Assembly: GCA_024803745.1 (NCBI GenBank)
Contig: JANJXV010000004.1
Location: forward strand, 52,828,358-52,892,357
Source: Megascapheus bottae
Lineage: Eukaryota; Chordata; Mammalia; Rodentia; Geomyidae
Direction: 5' to 3'
DNA length: 64,000 bases
The notes below the pieces were generated by a model. It made no database searches and was not told the DNA's origin. It saw nothing but the letters and a program-made list of their open reading frames with translations. A program made the position numbers and the translations under genes. Shown piece by piece: positions 22,860-34,728 of this stretch (position 1 is its first letter; each line of letters opens with the position of its first letter).

Positions 22860-23744
22860 GCCTAATTGAAGCAATCCTATATCCAGAGGCCAGGGCTCTT
22901 TCCGAGAAGTGAAAGCAGAACCCATCCTTTGGTGAGCCACAAAGTCTGCTCTGTGTTCGCTTTTGATCAATGTGTGCCAAGACTCAAACCTGAAAGTGAA
23001 AAGTGAAAGAATTATCCACGCAGTCCCTAACTCCCCATTGTGAGGTGTCCTACCAAATTATGCCTCAGTGATCAGAAATAATCTCCAGGTGCCCTTGGCT
23101 TCTTTTCCTACATGTCCTCTCTGTCTGCCTGTCTCCTTCCTAAACCCAAACAGACCGGGGGCTTGAGCAATTTGGCCTCATCTCTCTCCTTTCCCCTTGG
23201 TTGCCATGTCACTCGAGAATGACAAATCTTTCATTTGAGTCTAACATTCCCTACCTCTTCCTTTCTCTTTTCCTCCCAAGCAAGTCTGCACACACAGTCA
23301 TTTATTTTTTTTAATTTTTAATTTTTGGCCCTTACTGCCTTAAAAGCAAAAGGGGGAAACAAAGATTCCCATGAACTATAGAGATTAATATGTCTTCTGG
23401 TAGCGGCTGTCAGATTTATTTCTTCTTTGTAGCTAAATCAGGTCATTACACTACAAATCTTTGTTCTGGATGAAAGATTTAAATCTCCACAGAATTTGGA
23501 GACTGGGGCTGGAGAGGAGAAGAGGTATAAGCCATGCATAGTAATTGGTTGTAGTTTTATCCGGATGTTTCTAGAGGAACTGCTATCAGATACTGATAAA
23601 CTTTTCTTGACCCTTTTTACTTCCCGCAATCTCTAGGAATTCCAGTAACAAACCACATTGTCCTAACATCCAGACTTTTGTGTTCAATTTTAAACTCTCC
23701 TTACATGGAAGATGTTATGTTTCCACACAACTAAATAAATGAGA

Positions 23745-23745
<1 letters not shown>
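22859..23745. other. Unique noncoding sequence
   Basis: No gene, RNA gene or clear repeat was recognised. Confidence 0.5.
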
Positions 23746-23822
<77 letters not shown>

Positions 23823-23870
23823 AGAAAGAGTGAAAGAAAAAAGAGAGGAGAAAGAAAGAAAAGAATCTGG
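23746..23870. repeat. (GAAA)n microsatellite
   Basis: A (gaaa)n run of about 19 units at 23747-23823 is followed by imperfect purine repeats to about 23870. Confidence 0.97.
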
Positions 23871-24389
23871 GTGGGTGGCTTGTAATAATAGTAGTAATTT
23901 TTTAAGTGTCTATAACCTAAGTATTTGTCCTTGATGTGTTCTGAATTAGTTCTTGGGAATTAAAAAAAGAAAGAAAAAGAAAAAGAAAGCCAAGCATAAT
24001 GGAAAGCTTAGAGATTCCATTCAGCTGCTTTAAAATCAAAACCAAGGAACAGCAGTGGCAGCAAAAGTCTGAAAAGGCATTAAGTCATCAAAATCACCAC
24101 TCAGTAAAACAGCTTTGGAACAGATGTCTCTCCCATAATCTTTATCGAAAGAACCAGGGTGGGACAGTGAATACATTAATAAAGACAATAAAGCACCAGA
24201 CCTAAGTGGAGGCTGCTTTCCTGCAAGAATTCTTTGGATAGACTTGTTAAATGGTCCTGAAGCACCCATTGTAGTTTTTGCTTTGCTTAGCCACCCCTAT
24301 TTTCCTCTACATTTCGGGGAGTGAATGAATGAATGACAATGATCTGAGTCTTGAGCCAGGACTGAAGAACCTACACAGAATAGGAGAGG

Positions 24390-24536
24390 GGGTAAGCCCA
24401 GTTACTCAGGAGGCTGAGATGTGATGATAGAGGTTCAAAATTAGCCTGGGCAGAAACATCTCTGAGGTTCATCTCCAATTTAATACCAAAAGGCCTGAAG
24501 TAGAGCTGTTGACCTAAATGTCAAAGTCAGCCTTTG
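24390..24536 (+). mobile_element. 7SL/Geo-type SINE, plus strand, probably interrupted by an L1
   Basis: Left half: agcccagttactcaggaggctgagatgtgatgatag. Right half start: cctgaagtagagctgttgacctaaatgtcaaagtcagcc. The Geo end is missing before the L1 at 24537. A possible Geo remnant (ttcaggatccccaggtacaaatccag) follows that L1 at about 24690-24716. Confidence 0.75.
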
Positions 24537-24689
24537 GAAGGGGGGACAACCAAGACAGGGGGTGGGTGGTGGGTGAAGGGGAGGGTGATGGGTACCAAGA
24601 CATGTGAAAGGGTATCAATGTATGTGAATTAATGCACCTTCTATCTGGCAAATATCATGTAACCCTTTTATTAATTACAATAAAAAAAA
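24537..24689 (+). mobile_element. L1 3' UTR stub, about 150 bp, plus strand
   Basis: This is the G-rich tract (gggggtgggtggtggg type), then gaccaagacatgtgaaagggt, then the end aattacaataaaaaaaa. It is the extreme 3' end of the young-type L1. TSDs were not found. It appears to sit inside a SINE copy. Confidence 0.9.
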
Positions 24690-26554
24690 TTCAGGATCCC
24701 CAGGTACAAATCCAGATTTCTATAGTACCCTCTGTGTTTGAGTCTCCACAGGCCACTTGTGAATGATGACCCAGGAACTGAGCAAAGCCAAAGCCCTAGA
24801 TTTCGGACCTCATGAAAACATCCATTTGCCACATGTTTAATTGTGTTTTCTTTCCTCACTGCTGGAGAGATTGTCTTTTTCAGTTGTTTCAAGAACAGGT
24901 GACTCCTCTGAAGGAGGAAAGGTGGGGCCTGTCAAGGAGCAGGAGAAAATGTTCTCAGGTCAAAGTACTTATGTCAAAAGTCCCGTGAAAGCTGTTGGGA
25001 TCCTGCCATAAACGTTTGAAATCCTGACTGAGAGAAAGGCTAGAAACTAGGGCTGACCCTGGGCACAACCTCAGGACCCCATCTGACAAAATTATCTCTG
25101 ACCTGGTCCCATCATCTTGTCTGAAATTGCTCCCTCTGCAGACCTCTTCCCTGCTAAGTGTGTCTCCTTCAGAAGGCCCCTATTTAAATGCTAATGCTTT
25201 GCTCACCCAATCTCAGTCATTAGTTTATCACATTAGCCTCAGTCACCCTGGGAAAATGGAACTTGGTCGGGTAAGCAATAATGAAAGCCAAGGTGAAAGG
25301 ATGCCCTGGACCATGCGTGAGGAGCAGAGATGGTAGTTATGATGGTTAAACGTTGTCCTGGGGCCAGCAGTCAGGGTGGAAGGCAATAAACTAGCATCAT
25401 TCACTCCCCTCAGGGGAAGTATTCATATACATTTGTAAAAGGAAGTCTAGACACTACTTTCAACAAGTCTTATCTCTACCATGGCTTTGTCTATAAGTAG
25501 TCCAGAGCAACCCCTGGAAATAAGACAGAAAATGCCAATTCTATATCCTTACTACCCTTCCCCCCTCCCCCAAAAAAGTGATGGTCAAACAAGCCATAAG
25601 CCTCCAGAAGTTACAACTCAGCTGGGAATCTAAAACGTACATTTGGCCCTTGTCATTTAAGATGGTCCAGGGCAAACAAGGCCAGCTCTATTTGACAGAA
25701 TGACAGCTATTTCCATAGTGGCTTTGGGATGTTATTTGAAAATCAGATTGTTTATTTTTTAAGGCAACATCCATTGTCAGGCTTGTTTTTCTTTCAGTTA
25801 ATCTAAATGGAAACATCCTTATCTACAAGGACACAGATACCCTTTCTGTGCAGCTTTCTGCAATATACAAATGTGTTGCATGGTAATGATCTTTCTGGTT
25901 AAATTAAGATATTCAGTACTGCAAAAAGCTATATGCACTAACAACATGGACTGAATGTAGGAAAAATGATTCATAGGTGTCTAAAAGCATGAAAGTGGTA
26001 TAGAATTTGTGCAAACATACATTTTATTTAAAATTCAATTCGGTTTATTAATTTTTTAATGATGCTTATTCTTAACATGCTCAAATGTCTTCCAGAGGGG
26101 GAAGTGGTCTACAAAAATGCTTTTGATCTTCATTCATCTTCAAGCACCTGCAAACTAAAGGACCTGTTGGGAAAATAGTCTCTCACTGGTGGGGTGAGAG
26201 GCACTTGGGTTTTCAATGGGAAGAAAGATGTAGAAATGCATTTGGAAAACATCCTTAAATTTAGGAAAGAGTGAACCCTCTGTATAAACAAGAACATGTG
26301 ATTTGCCAGCTACCTTCCAGTTGCTCCACTCTGAAAAGAAAGTTTTAGAATAATAGGGCAAGTAATTCATGTCGTGTCCTTCTAAGTATACCCTCACTAA
26401 AGACAGCATCTTTGGGCTTATGGCATCATCATAATGCCATGGAACTGAGAGATGTTTGAGGATGGAAACAAGAGAGTTGCTATATGGGCAGAGTAAAGAT
26501 TCCTTAGTGATACAGGCATTGTGTATTATTGACCGAAACAAAGCTTTGTGGCAG
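24690..26554. other. Mostly unique noncoding sequence
   Basis: No gene was recognised. The 158-aa minus-strand ORF at 26155-26631 has no recognisable domain, and its 5' end lies over a MIR-like relic, so I do not call it a gene. Confidence 0.5.
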
Positions 26555-26760
26555 AACTGACATGGACTTGACTTCTCCCCCTGACAATTGCTAGTTACAT
26601 TGAGAATCCATCTAATCCCTCTACACCCCACTTATATTATCTGCAAAATGGGCACCACAATGCTGTCTCCTTTATAACGTTGCTGATAACATTAAATGAG
26701 ACTATACATAAATTGTAATATATATTATGTACTTGTCAGGCATGCAATATTATGCAATAA
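26555..26760 (+). mobile_element. MIR-like SINE relic, plus strand
   Basis: It contains the MIR-type block 'tatctgcaaaatgggcaccac' followed by 'cgttgctgataacattaaatgag' and 'acttgtcaggcatgcaat'. It is ancient. Confidence 0.65.
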
Positions 26761-26790
26761 GTGAAAACAACATATCATATAAATTATATT

Positions 26791-26833
26791 CACCTGTGAA
26801 TTTATAGATCACCTGTGAATTTGTAGATCACCT
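26791..26833. repeat. Short 19-bp tandem repeat
   Basis: The unit cacctgtgaatttatagat occurs about 2.3 times in tandem, with one substitution between copies (tatag/tgtag). Confidence 0.85.
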
Positions 26834-27394
26834 ATCTGCCAAGCCCATGATGTGACTATTTAGCTTGAAAGTGTCAAAAAGTAGTTTGAAGTATAGAATA
26901 ATCTACATAGAAACAATAATACACCCTCAGATTACATACTTTAATATATATATATATATTTATATAAGTTCTTATAGCCACATATATGTTTGAGTTGATC
27001 TGCTCTGAGCTCTGGAAAAAAGCTGAGGATGTGTTCTTTTCAGCACAGAATCTACAAAAGGAAAAAAAAGTTATCATGTCTTTACTATTGATTGCTTCAG
27101 AGGCCAAATCTGTGAACCAAAATCAGTCAACAAGGGAAAAGGGGCCATCCGGAAAGGTTATTGTCACATATGGCTAACCCCATGTTTTTAGGTAGTATCA
27201 AGAGCATCCTTCTTCTTCCCACTAACATCAGTTTCCATCTTTCAAAGAGACATAGTCTCAATAGAGTTAGCTTAGGGTTGACAAGTACATGAACAATATT
27301 TGATATCCCTGTTATTCCTTTACTGAACAATAGCGAACATATGGCATTCCACTAGCATTTCTTGTCCAGAGCTTATAGATTTTCCAACATGCCT

Positions 27395-27570
27395 AAATCA
27401 TAAAGGATAATCATAAAATCCATCCCTTGTAATTTTATACATGAGGAAACAAGTCTCAGCGAGGGTTAGCCATTTCCCTGAGATCAGGAGGCTCATTTCA
27501 AGCAGAGCTAATATTAAAGATATGACTCCCAGTTCTCCCTTAAGGCCTCTTTCCACTAGCCACACATAAG
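27395..27570 (-). mobile_element. MIR-like SINE relic, minus strand
   Basis: On the plus strand: 'acatgaggaaacaagtctcagcgagggttagccatttccctgagatcaggaggctc' and then a degraded tRNA-side region. This is the complement of MIR. Confidence 0.6.
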
Positions 27571-28041
27571 TTAAAAGAAAGACAAGAGACTTGCATCCTT
27601 CTATTCCAAAACCACATAACTCAAAAGGCAGATTTCCACAGGGAGTTTCAAAACAGACCACTCTAAGAAGTCAACAATTTCTTGAATGTTTATTAAAACA
27701 AGTCATACTACCCTATTAACTTTGCCTGGAATCCTCTGTATACCTTAGTCTAATAATAATGATAAGGAGTAGGAAACTAATCAGTGACTAATGCACAACT
27801 GGAATCTAGAGAAAACTGAACTAATTCCACTAATGCCTCCATGTAAGCATCAACTAGGAAACTATTGCCTTACAGGTCTTTTTGAAGATGGAAAGGCTTT
27901 CATTTGACAAACTAATAATCAAAAATCAACCTGACTTTCAGCTATCAAGCCCTTTAAAGGTAACATTTTCTGTTTTATAAAAAAAATCCTTGTGATTTCC
28001 CCTCATTAGCCCTAAGTCCTTCCTCAATCAGTTCTGTAAAG

Positions 28042-28079
<38 letters not shown>

Positions 28080-28094
28080 GCACTCACACACACC
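28042..28094. repeat. (CA)n microsatellite
   Basis: (CA)n at 28042-28076 with a short interrupted continuation (gaggcactcacacacacc). Confidence 0.95.
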
Positions 28095-29325
28095 CTTTCC
28101 CCTGTTCCTTCCTCATTTCTACCAGAAACTGTATACTGTACAAACTTCAGTAATACAAAGACAGTTATATCTGTGAGTATGTATATACATATGTGTATGT
28201 AACAAAGCATGTATATATACATGTTTATATTTGTATTTTCATTATTTTCATAATTCCTGTTTATACTCAAGAAAAGGGAAATCAGAAGCCCCTCAACACA
28301 GGGTATAAAAAAGTACTCAGCTGATTTTCAAACCTGGGAAGGTGTATCCACAGGAGACTGAAAGAAACTATAACATCATGGAAGAATTTCCCTATGCTGG
28401 TTCAGTCTGAAAAGTAATACAGATCTGGAAGCCTTCATGCTTTCATAGTACCTGCAAAGCTCACAAAGCACCCTAGAATTCCACAAAAGAATAAAATGGC
28501 TTGGGGGCATTGCACAAATGTGTCAGGAGCTGGGCAATCAAGCTGAACTCAAGCTTTCTTGGTATTGATGACAACTGTTAGCTCCTATTTCTGACTTTTC
28601 CATACTTGCTATCTAATTATGTCACATCTTGAAAATGCAGCAAGAGAAAATTGCATTTTAGCTCCAATAATAGAAATGGATAATATTTAGCACTTTAACA
28701 GATTGCGCTGTGTTGTGAATGAAGGCTGCCTCCTCAGTCACATTATTTAGATGAAGTCGCTACTGTAATATTGGAGCATATTGGAATTAGAAAACTAAGA
28801 AGACTATGGAAGCAGTGTGATTTTAAGAAAGTAATTTAATATAAATTGTAGTGTTGAATGTAAATCTCATCCATAAAAATTGTACACTGGAAAAAAAGCA
28901 GCTTCATGTCTAAGTAAGGAGAAAAGGCAATTTTAAAATATTATTTTGAAGTACATTAGGGCTACTGAATCCTACTCTATTGAAAAGTCAGATCATTTTC
29001 CCAAACAAAAGCTTAGTCTATAAACTTAGTAATAACAATGTGCTACATTAGTTGGAAATAGAAGAAAATGTCTAGATATCCGTCCCTGAGACACAGATAA
29101 AAGCAAAATGATGGAATTATACCCTGTGCAAGCCAAATCCAGTAAAAAGGCAGTAACAAAAACAGTAGAGAAGGTTTGAACAAGGGTGCTGAGGAGATGG
29201 TGCATGTGTTATGTCCACAATTGGCCACAAAGTTCTGTTTCCCACCCCGATTGGTGCTGTGCCTCTCCACCCACAGTAGGCAAGGAATCGTACATGCACA
29301 TTCGCCTTCAGGAAATCAAGAAAGA
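28095..29325. other. Unique noncoding sequence
   Basis: No gene or clear repeat was recognised. The 28590-28830 part is free of repeats and simple sequence and is a reasonable place to test for conservation. Confidence 0.45.
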
Positions 29326-29326
29326 T

Positions 29327-29757
29327 TTGAGCCCCAATGGTTTCCCTCATTTGTAATAATTAGTACATATCTAGGACTCTCCTAGCAGAGGATTACAATA
29401 GCTCAAAATCTACGTGCACAAGGTTATATAGGATGAGACTAAATGAAAGAAACTCTAGGATATGGAAACAAGAGGTTTATCGTGTGTGCTTGTTGTACTT
29501 AATGTACTATGTTCTCTTCTCTTTTGTTTCCCTTTGTTTAATCTCATATTGTTACTATACCTGACTTTGTTAACCGGGTATATTATATATATACATTTAT
29601 TTAATTCAAATAGGAAGGGGAAGGGGGAAAAGCAAAATGATTGGGAGGGAGTGGGGGGGAAGGAAGTGGGGCAAAGACATGAGATGGAGTATCAGTGTGT
29701 GAGAAGTAATACACCTACTACCTAGAGAATGTAACTGTAACCCTTCTAAACATTATC
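29327..29757 (+). mobile_element. L1 3' UTR fragment, plus strand
   Basis: It starts just before the ORF2 stop (caatggtttccctcatttgtaataat) and follows the young-type L1 3' UTR in order (ggactctcctagcag, ctcatattgttac, G-rich tract, acaagacatgagatgg-like, then gtaacccttct). It is more diverged than 51656-53813. A GA-rich tract follows instead of a clear A tail. Confidence 0.9.
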
Positions 29758-29763
29758 CCAACC

Positions 29764-29820
29764 AAAGAGAGAGCGGGGGGAGGAGAGGGAGAGGGAGGGG
29801 GAGAGGGAGGAAGCAAGAGC
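29764..29820. repeat. GA-rich purine tract
   Basis: Consists of gagagcgggggg, then gagaggg/gggaggg units. It lies directly after the L1 3' end at 29757. Confidence 0.85.
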
Positions 29821-30064
29821 CCATTACAGTTGGTTCATTTTTCCCCAGTCACAGAAGAGATCCAGCAGTATACCATTTGGCACAGTACAACCATGTTTCC
29901 TTGAGGTGAAAACTGAGCCTAAATTAGATAAGACACTGTCCATATGCAGCAAGTAAACTTCTCGTGATATCAGCGGGCTCCAGAATTACACACAGGGTCC
30001 ATTGGTTAAGTTTTGTAGCAATTAATACTTAGCCAACCTTTATTGTGTTCTGTGTCTTTTTTCT

Positions 30065-30225
30065 TCATGCATCTTATTGTTATAATAAAGATGATGTAGA
30101 GAGGGGTTACAGTTACACAAGTCAGACAAAGCGTCCATTTCTCTTAGAACAGTCACTTCTCTGGCTCTCACAGTTTTTCCCTCCTGCCACCCCCACTCCC
30201 AAGTTGTATAGTTCATTTTCAACAC
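30065..30225. repeat. Interspersed repeat copy shared with 15345-15510
   Basis: Partner of 15345-15510. The shared end is caagttgtatagttcattttcaac and the shared middle is the '-cagtcacttctctggctctcac-' region followed by a C-rich stretch. The family is not recognised. Confidence 0.55.
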
Positions 30226-30449
30226 AGTGTCAAGTGAGTACCATGGCTGATTTTGTTAACCCCTTTTCCCTCTGTTACTGTGCCTCCCAAACACAGATAA
30301 ACAAACAAGGAAAAGAAACAACAGCAACAAGGGAAAACCTCTTGTTTCCATTTCTTGGAGTTCCCAAGTTATTTTAGATGATCAGATGCTCATATGTATT
30401 ACACCTGTGTGTTCCTTTAAGTGTCAGTGCCCAGATAAAGATTGGCTTG

Positions 30450-30545
30450 GGAGCATTAAGAAAGTGGTGAACTTCGGCTAAAAGATGGCCCCTCCTTCTG
30501 CTGGAGGCATTGCTTCTAATAGAGCACTTGAAACCCCAGTATCAC
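30450..30545 (+). mobile_element. Possible degraded ID-like monomer, plus strand
   Basis: The 3' end 'gaaaccccagtatcacacaaaac' resembles an ID end and is followed directly by the (GAAA)n array. The 5' part is poorly preserved. Confidence 0.35.
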
Positions 30546-30546
30546 A

Positions 30547-30570
30547 CAAAACAAAGAAAGAAAGAAAGAC

Positions 30571-30632
<62 letters not shown>

Positions 30633-30775
30633 CAAGCAAGCAAGCAAGCAGGAAAGAAAGAAGGAAGGAAGGAAGGAAGGAAGGAAGGAAGGAAGGAAGG
30701 AAGGAAGGAAGGAAGGAAGGAAGGAAGGAAGGAAGGAAGAAAGGAAGGGAAAGAAAGAGGAAAAAAGGATAATTG
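30547..30775. repeat. Compound (GAAA)n-(GCAA)n-(GGAA)n microsatellite
   Basis: A (gaaa)n block (about 30552-30632) is followed by a short (agca)n block (about 30632-30651), then (ggaa)n (about 30660-30739) and imperfect purine sequence. All tetranucleotide blocks keep the same period. Long ORFs here are Lys/Glu/Arg or Phe/Leu/Ser repeats only. Confidence 0.98.
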
Positions 30776-30787
30776 CCATGATGTTAT

Positions 30788-31003
30788 TGATACATATATA
30801 TATATATATATATTATTTTTGCCACTCCTGGACCTTGAACTAAGGGCCTGAGCACTGTCCTTGGGCTTTCTCAAGGCCAGGGCTCTACCACTTGAGCCAC
30901 AGCACCACTTCCAGCTTTTTCCGAGAAATGGAACTTGGGTCTTGGTGCGTGCTAGGCAAGCACTCTACCACTAAGCCAAACTCCCGGCCCCTGATACATA
31001 TAT
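30788..31003 (-). mobile_element. IDL-Geo SINE with 12-bp TSD, minus strand
   Basis: The body at about 30817-30991 is the complement of Geo (ctcctggaccttgaactaagggcc, accacttgagccacagc) and of ID (gtgcgtgctaggcaagcac, ending ctcccggccc). Direct repeats tgatacatatat lie at 30788-30799 and 30992-31003. The tail side has become a short (TA)n run. Confidence 0.93.
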
Positions 31004-31029
31004 TTTAATGAATAGAAGAAGCAGTAGTA

Positions 31030-31415
31030 AAGAGAGAATGCAGTCATAATATTCAGTGCATATCCTATGAAAATGAAGGAAATGAGTAGGGTTCAGAGGG
31101 ATGGGAGAGAATGGTGAAACAGGTGATATTGACCAAGATGCATTGTACTGACATGTTGATTTCTTTTTCTTTTTCTTTTTTTGCCAGTCCTGGGCTTGAG
31201 CTCAGGGTCTGAGCACTGTCCTTGGACTTTCTCAAGGTCAGAGCTCTACCACTTGAGCCTCAGCACCACTCCCGGCTTTTTTCTATGTATGTGGTACTGA
31301 GGAATCGAACCTGGGTCTTCATGCATGCTAGGCAAGCATTCTGCCACTAGGCCAAACTCCCAGCCCTGTACTGACATGTTGAATGTACAACTACTTAAAG
31401 ATAATAAAAATATAA
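31030..31415 (+). repeat. Interspersed repeat shared with 45550-45725, split by a SINE
   Basis: The two parts, 31030-31159 and 31367-31415, align with 45550-45725: 'gcatatcctatgaaaatg/gtatatcctacaaaaata', 'gaccaagatgcattg/gatcaagatgccttaa', 'caactacttaaagataataaaaat/cagctacttaaaggtaataataaa'. The AATAAAA-like end suggests a retroelement 3' end on the plus strand. Family not recognised. Confidence 0.65.
31144..31382 (-). mobile_element. IDL-Geo SINE with perfect 16-bp TSD, minus strand
   Basis: The body is 31160-31366, the complement of a full IDL-Geo copy. The tail is a (tttct)n-type run at 31160-31180. Perfect direct repeats tgtactgacatgttga lie at 31144-31159 and 31367-31382. It is inserted within the older repeat at 31030-31415. 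Confidence 0.97.
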
Positions 31416-31437
31416 TTTTAAAATATTCCAAAAATTA

Positions 31438-31608
31438 GGCTAGGAGTTTGACCTAGTGGTAGAGTGCTTGCCTAGCATGCACAAAGATCCAGGTTCAATT
31501 TCTTGGTACCAGTACATAGAAAAAGCCAGAACTTGTGCTATGGTTCAAGTGGTAGAGCCCAAGGACAGTGCTCAGGCCCTGAATTCAAGCCCTAGGGCTG
31601 GCAAAAAA
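31438..31608 (+). mobile_element. IDL-Geo SINE with an internal deletion, plus strand
   Basis: The left half is complete (ggctaggagtttgacctagtgg, ggttcaatttcttgg). The right half has gtggtagag joined to cccaaggacagtgctcaggccc, so the usual tgctagccttgag stretch is deleted. It ends ctggcaaaaaaa. Confidence 0.93.
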
Positions 31609-31679
31609 ATTCCAATGTCAAAATTATACTTTATAGGTATGTACAACTATTATACGTTCATCAGAAAATAAAATTTAAA

Positions 31680-31790
31680 ATAGGTGCTGTGGATCACACC
31701 TGTAACGCTCAGGATGTTGAAATCTGACATGGTTCGAAGCGTGCCTGGGCACAAAAGTTCATAAGACTCTGATCTCCAATGAACAAGCAT
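31680..31790 (+). mobile_element. 7SL-type SINE left monomer, plus strand
   Basis: Contains gtgctgtggatcacacctgtaacgctcag, then gcgtgcctgggcacaaaagttcataagactctgatctccaatgaac. Only the left half is recognisable. Confidence 0.7.
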
Positions 31791-33654
31791 AGAATTATCA
31801 AGCAATACCCCACCAATAGTTACAATTCAAAATGATTGTTTCTAAAAGTTTAAAATATTCCAAAGGCTTTAAATAATTGTCTAAGAAGAATGAAGGGAAA
31901 AGAACTAGCTAGGAAGTGACGAGCAATGTGCTAGAGACAGGAAGGAAAAGAATGGGATTAAATGTCTGGTTCTTCATTTTGCCTGTGGTTACAAGTAGCA
32001 GCCACGAGGGCACACAGGACACACATCCCATTACAGGGACTGAAATTGGTCCCAGGCCCAGCTGCTGTTCTACGAAATCCTTCACTGACTTTGCCCAAGG
32101 CTCTATTTCCCACAGGCAGCTAGCTGCCTGGCAAGGTCTGGATACAGCAAAGACACTTAGGCAGACAAGTCCCTATTCCTGGGAGATTTTTGAACTTCTA
32201 TATCACCTACCTTGGGCTCAAGGACTCCTCAAAGGTGATAACTAAACCTTCCTTCCACTACAGGGCAGTCTTAGAAAACCTCTCTCTTTCATTCAGATTT
32301 ACTTTCATGGTCTGATGATTCTCCCATCTCAATCCAGCTCTTCCATTTCCTCTCACAAGCATGTCGCCCAATAAAACTGTGCATATTCAAGACCATCCTA
32401 CTTGAGCCTGAGCCACCCGAAAGCACAAAAGTGACCTAGAAATCTGGAAGTGTTTCTGTTCTCTGCAAACCTTCTTTTGCCTCATCCATACGGATGCTAG
32501 AGGTTTCTATTTTTTTTCCTAGTAAATACTGCATGGACTTATTTTTTTAAATCACTTTGGTAAATTTCCCCACCTGGTGAACTATTCACATATACCTGGA
32601 AGAAAATTTTTCAGAGTTCTTTGAAAAATCACTCTAACCAAAATGAGGCAGTTTATTCAAAGAGACAGTTCGTGCAGTCAGATAAATACTCATCAAATGA
32701 GGGGAGGCAGGTCTCCTTTGGGGATGCCTTATTTATAAAAATTTTAAAGCTTATAAATCAAGTGAAACACTCTCTTTCATCGTGGCTTCCACACTTTACA
32801 CTTAGGAAAATGAGGGTTTTTTTCATGGTGTTCTGCAGGTTATAAATAGCATAGTCCTTGTCTATTGAAGGTATGTTTGGCAGTATGTGATAGCAGGAAA
32901 TTTGGCACTTAAATTTCAACTTTGGGCATTTTAAAGATGCTGGATGACATAAGGCATAAGCTCGGCTTCTCAACTTTGACTTTTATGTGTGATATTTAAA
33001 ATAATACAATTAAAAGGTTAATACCCCACTTAAAATTGTCTCTAGGTTTCTTTCTACACACAATTGTTTGACTGTTAGGACTGTCAAGATAAATTTAAAA
33101 AGAGTTAAGCCAACTGTGCCTTAGACACAGCTTTAACTATCTCTATCATAGATGAAAAATGAAAAGGTTAAACTAGAAACTGCTAAAGTTTCTTCCATCT
33201 TCACTAGCAAAGGATTGTATCATTCCATGGTTTAATGCAGTAAATATGTTTAGAGTTCACCCTTCCCAATCAAGAGTTCACCTTTCAAGAAATCCAAGTA
33301 CACTGGAATGTCCTTTTCTAAACATTTTCAGCAAGCATGACAATTTCAGTGCTGATACATTGGAATTCTGCAAAACGTCCTGAGCCAGCCTCAATCAGAC
33401 CATCAAGAAGCATAGTATTGCCTCTGAGAAGAGTAAGATCTTTTTTCTTCCGTTTTTTTCTTCTGACATCCTTCTTTCTTTTGCTGCTTTGCTAGAAAAA
33501 AAAGACAGAAGAACTCGAAGAGTTTACACACTAAAAACAATCCAACAGGACCTTTCTTAAAGATCTTACTCTGCATCACAGGTTACTTGCATGGAGTTCC
33601 TCCAAAAAGTGTGAGCATGAACAGTCATGTTGCATCATACCTAGCCTTTGGCTG
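31791..33654. other. Unique noncoding sequence
   Basis: No gene or clear repeat was recognised. The 109-aa plus-strand ORF at 31916-32245 has no recognisable domain and no supporting context. Confidence 0.5.
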
Positions 33655-33766
33655 AGAAGGGTTTTCATGAACTTCTTCCGTGGGCTGACTCCCAACCATG
33701 ATCCTCCTGATCTCAACCTCCTAAGAGGATAACATTGTAGGCATGAGCAACTGCTTCCCGCGAGAT
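33655..33766 (-). mobile_element. Degraded 7SL-type SINE left half, minus strand
   Basis: This is the complement of the left monomer: ccatgatcctcctgatctcaacctcctaagagg, then ataacattgtaggcatgagcaac. Confidence 0.6.
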
Positions 33767-34615
33767 GTTGTAAAATTTACTGTACGTATTCAGATTAAAT
33801 ATTTCTTCCTCATTTAATTAACTCCATATTCTATGCTCATTTTCTATTGAAATATCTCTTCTATGATAATTTTAGAGTCTTATTTAACAGTTTTTGAAAT
33901 TTACTAATTTTTTATTGTTTAGATTGCAAATACATTTTAATGGTGCCTTAGCTTTCCTTTATGATCTTCTCCTCTACAAATGTTTCTATTCTAAGTTATG
34001 AAAGTAATCAAGTGATTCAAATGTAGTTTTTTCTGAGTCTTATTTAATAATTCTCTCCCTGCCCTATATATCACAAAGCTATTTTTCTTAATATATTTTG
34101 CTTATTTCATTTATTTTCACTTCGCATCCATTTACTGTTTGTTTTTCTATTTTATGTAGACTTACAGATGTATTTTCCCATATGACTAGCCAAGTGTCTC
34201 ATCAACTTTTATAATTTTACCTCTCTGTGTGACATAAAAACCATTTCTCTCATCTTCAATTTCTCTTCCACAGACATGGCTGTCTGGGTTTCCTATTCTT
34301 TTACACAGATAAAATCATAAATTCTTCTGTCAATAAGATATATGTTAATTACTATGCCTAATACATGATATAGTAAATTCATTCTCTTCTTCAGTGGTAT
34401 TTTTTTTTCATTTTGTCTATTCTTGGCATTTTAGTAATCTGTGTTCAAAGTTTAAAATAGCTTGTCAAGTTCTGAGCAAATTTGAGGTTTAGCCAGAACT
34501 GGCTTTGATTTTACAGAATATTATTTAGATATTTTACAGGATACTTAAAACACTGAGCCTTTCTATCCTTGCTTGTGATATAACTCTCTATGTCTTTAGG
34601 TCTTCTTATAAATTC
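33767..34615. other. Unique AT-rich noncoding sequence
   Basis: Strongly T-rich on the plus strand. No gene or clear transposon was recognised. Confidence 0.5.
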
Positions 34616-34619
34616 TCTA

Positions 34620-34728
34620 GTGCTAGAGATATGGTTCAAATGGGAGAGTACCAGCTATGAGCAAGCAAGCTGAGAAAGTACAAGGCCCAGAGCTGAAGAC
34701 CCAGTTCTGGCAAACAAACTAAACTACA
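34620..34728 (+). mobile_element. Degraded ID/Geo-type monomer, plus strand
   Basis: Has an A-box-like gatatggttcaaatgggagagtacc and a 3' end cagagctgaagacccagttctggcaaac similar to the Geo end. Confidence 0.5.

Noticed and set aside
26155..26631. 158-aa minus-strand ORF as a possible gene
   Set aside because: It has no recognisable domain, no splice or promoter context, and its start overlaps a MIR-like relic. A chance ORF of this length is plausible in 64 kb.
29764..29820. GA-rich tract as a promoter or CpG island
   Set aside because: It has almost no CpG and sits directly after an L1 3' end, so it is more likely an expanded tail or simple repeat.
31916..32245. 109-aa plus-strand ORF as a possible small gene
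   Set aside because: There is no recognisable motif or signal peptide, and no support from neighbouring sequence.
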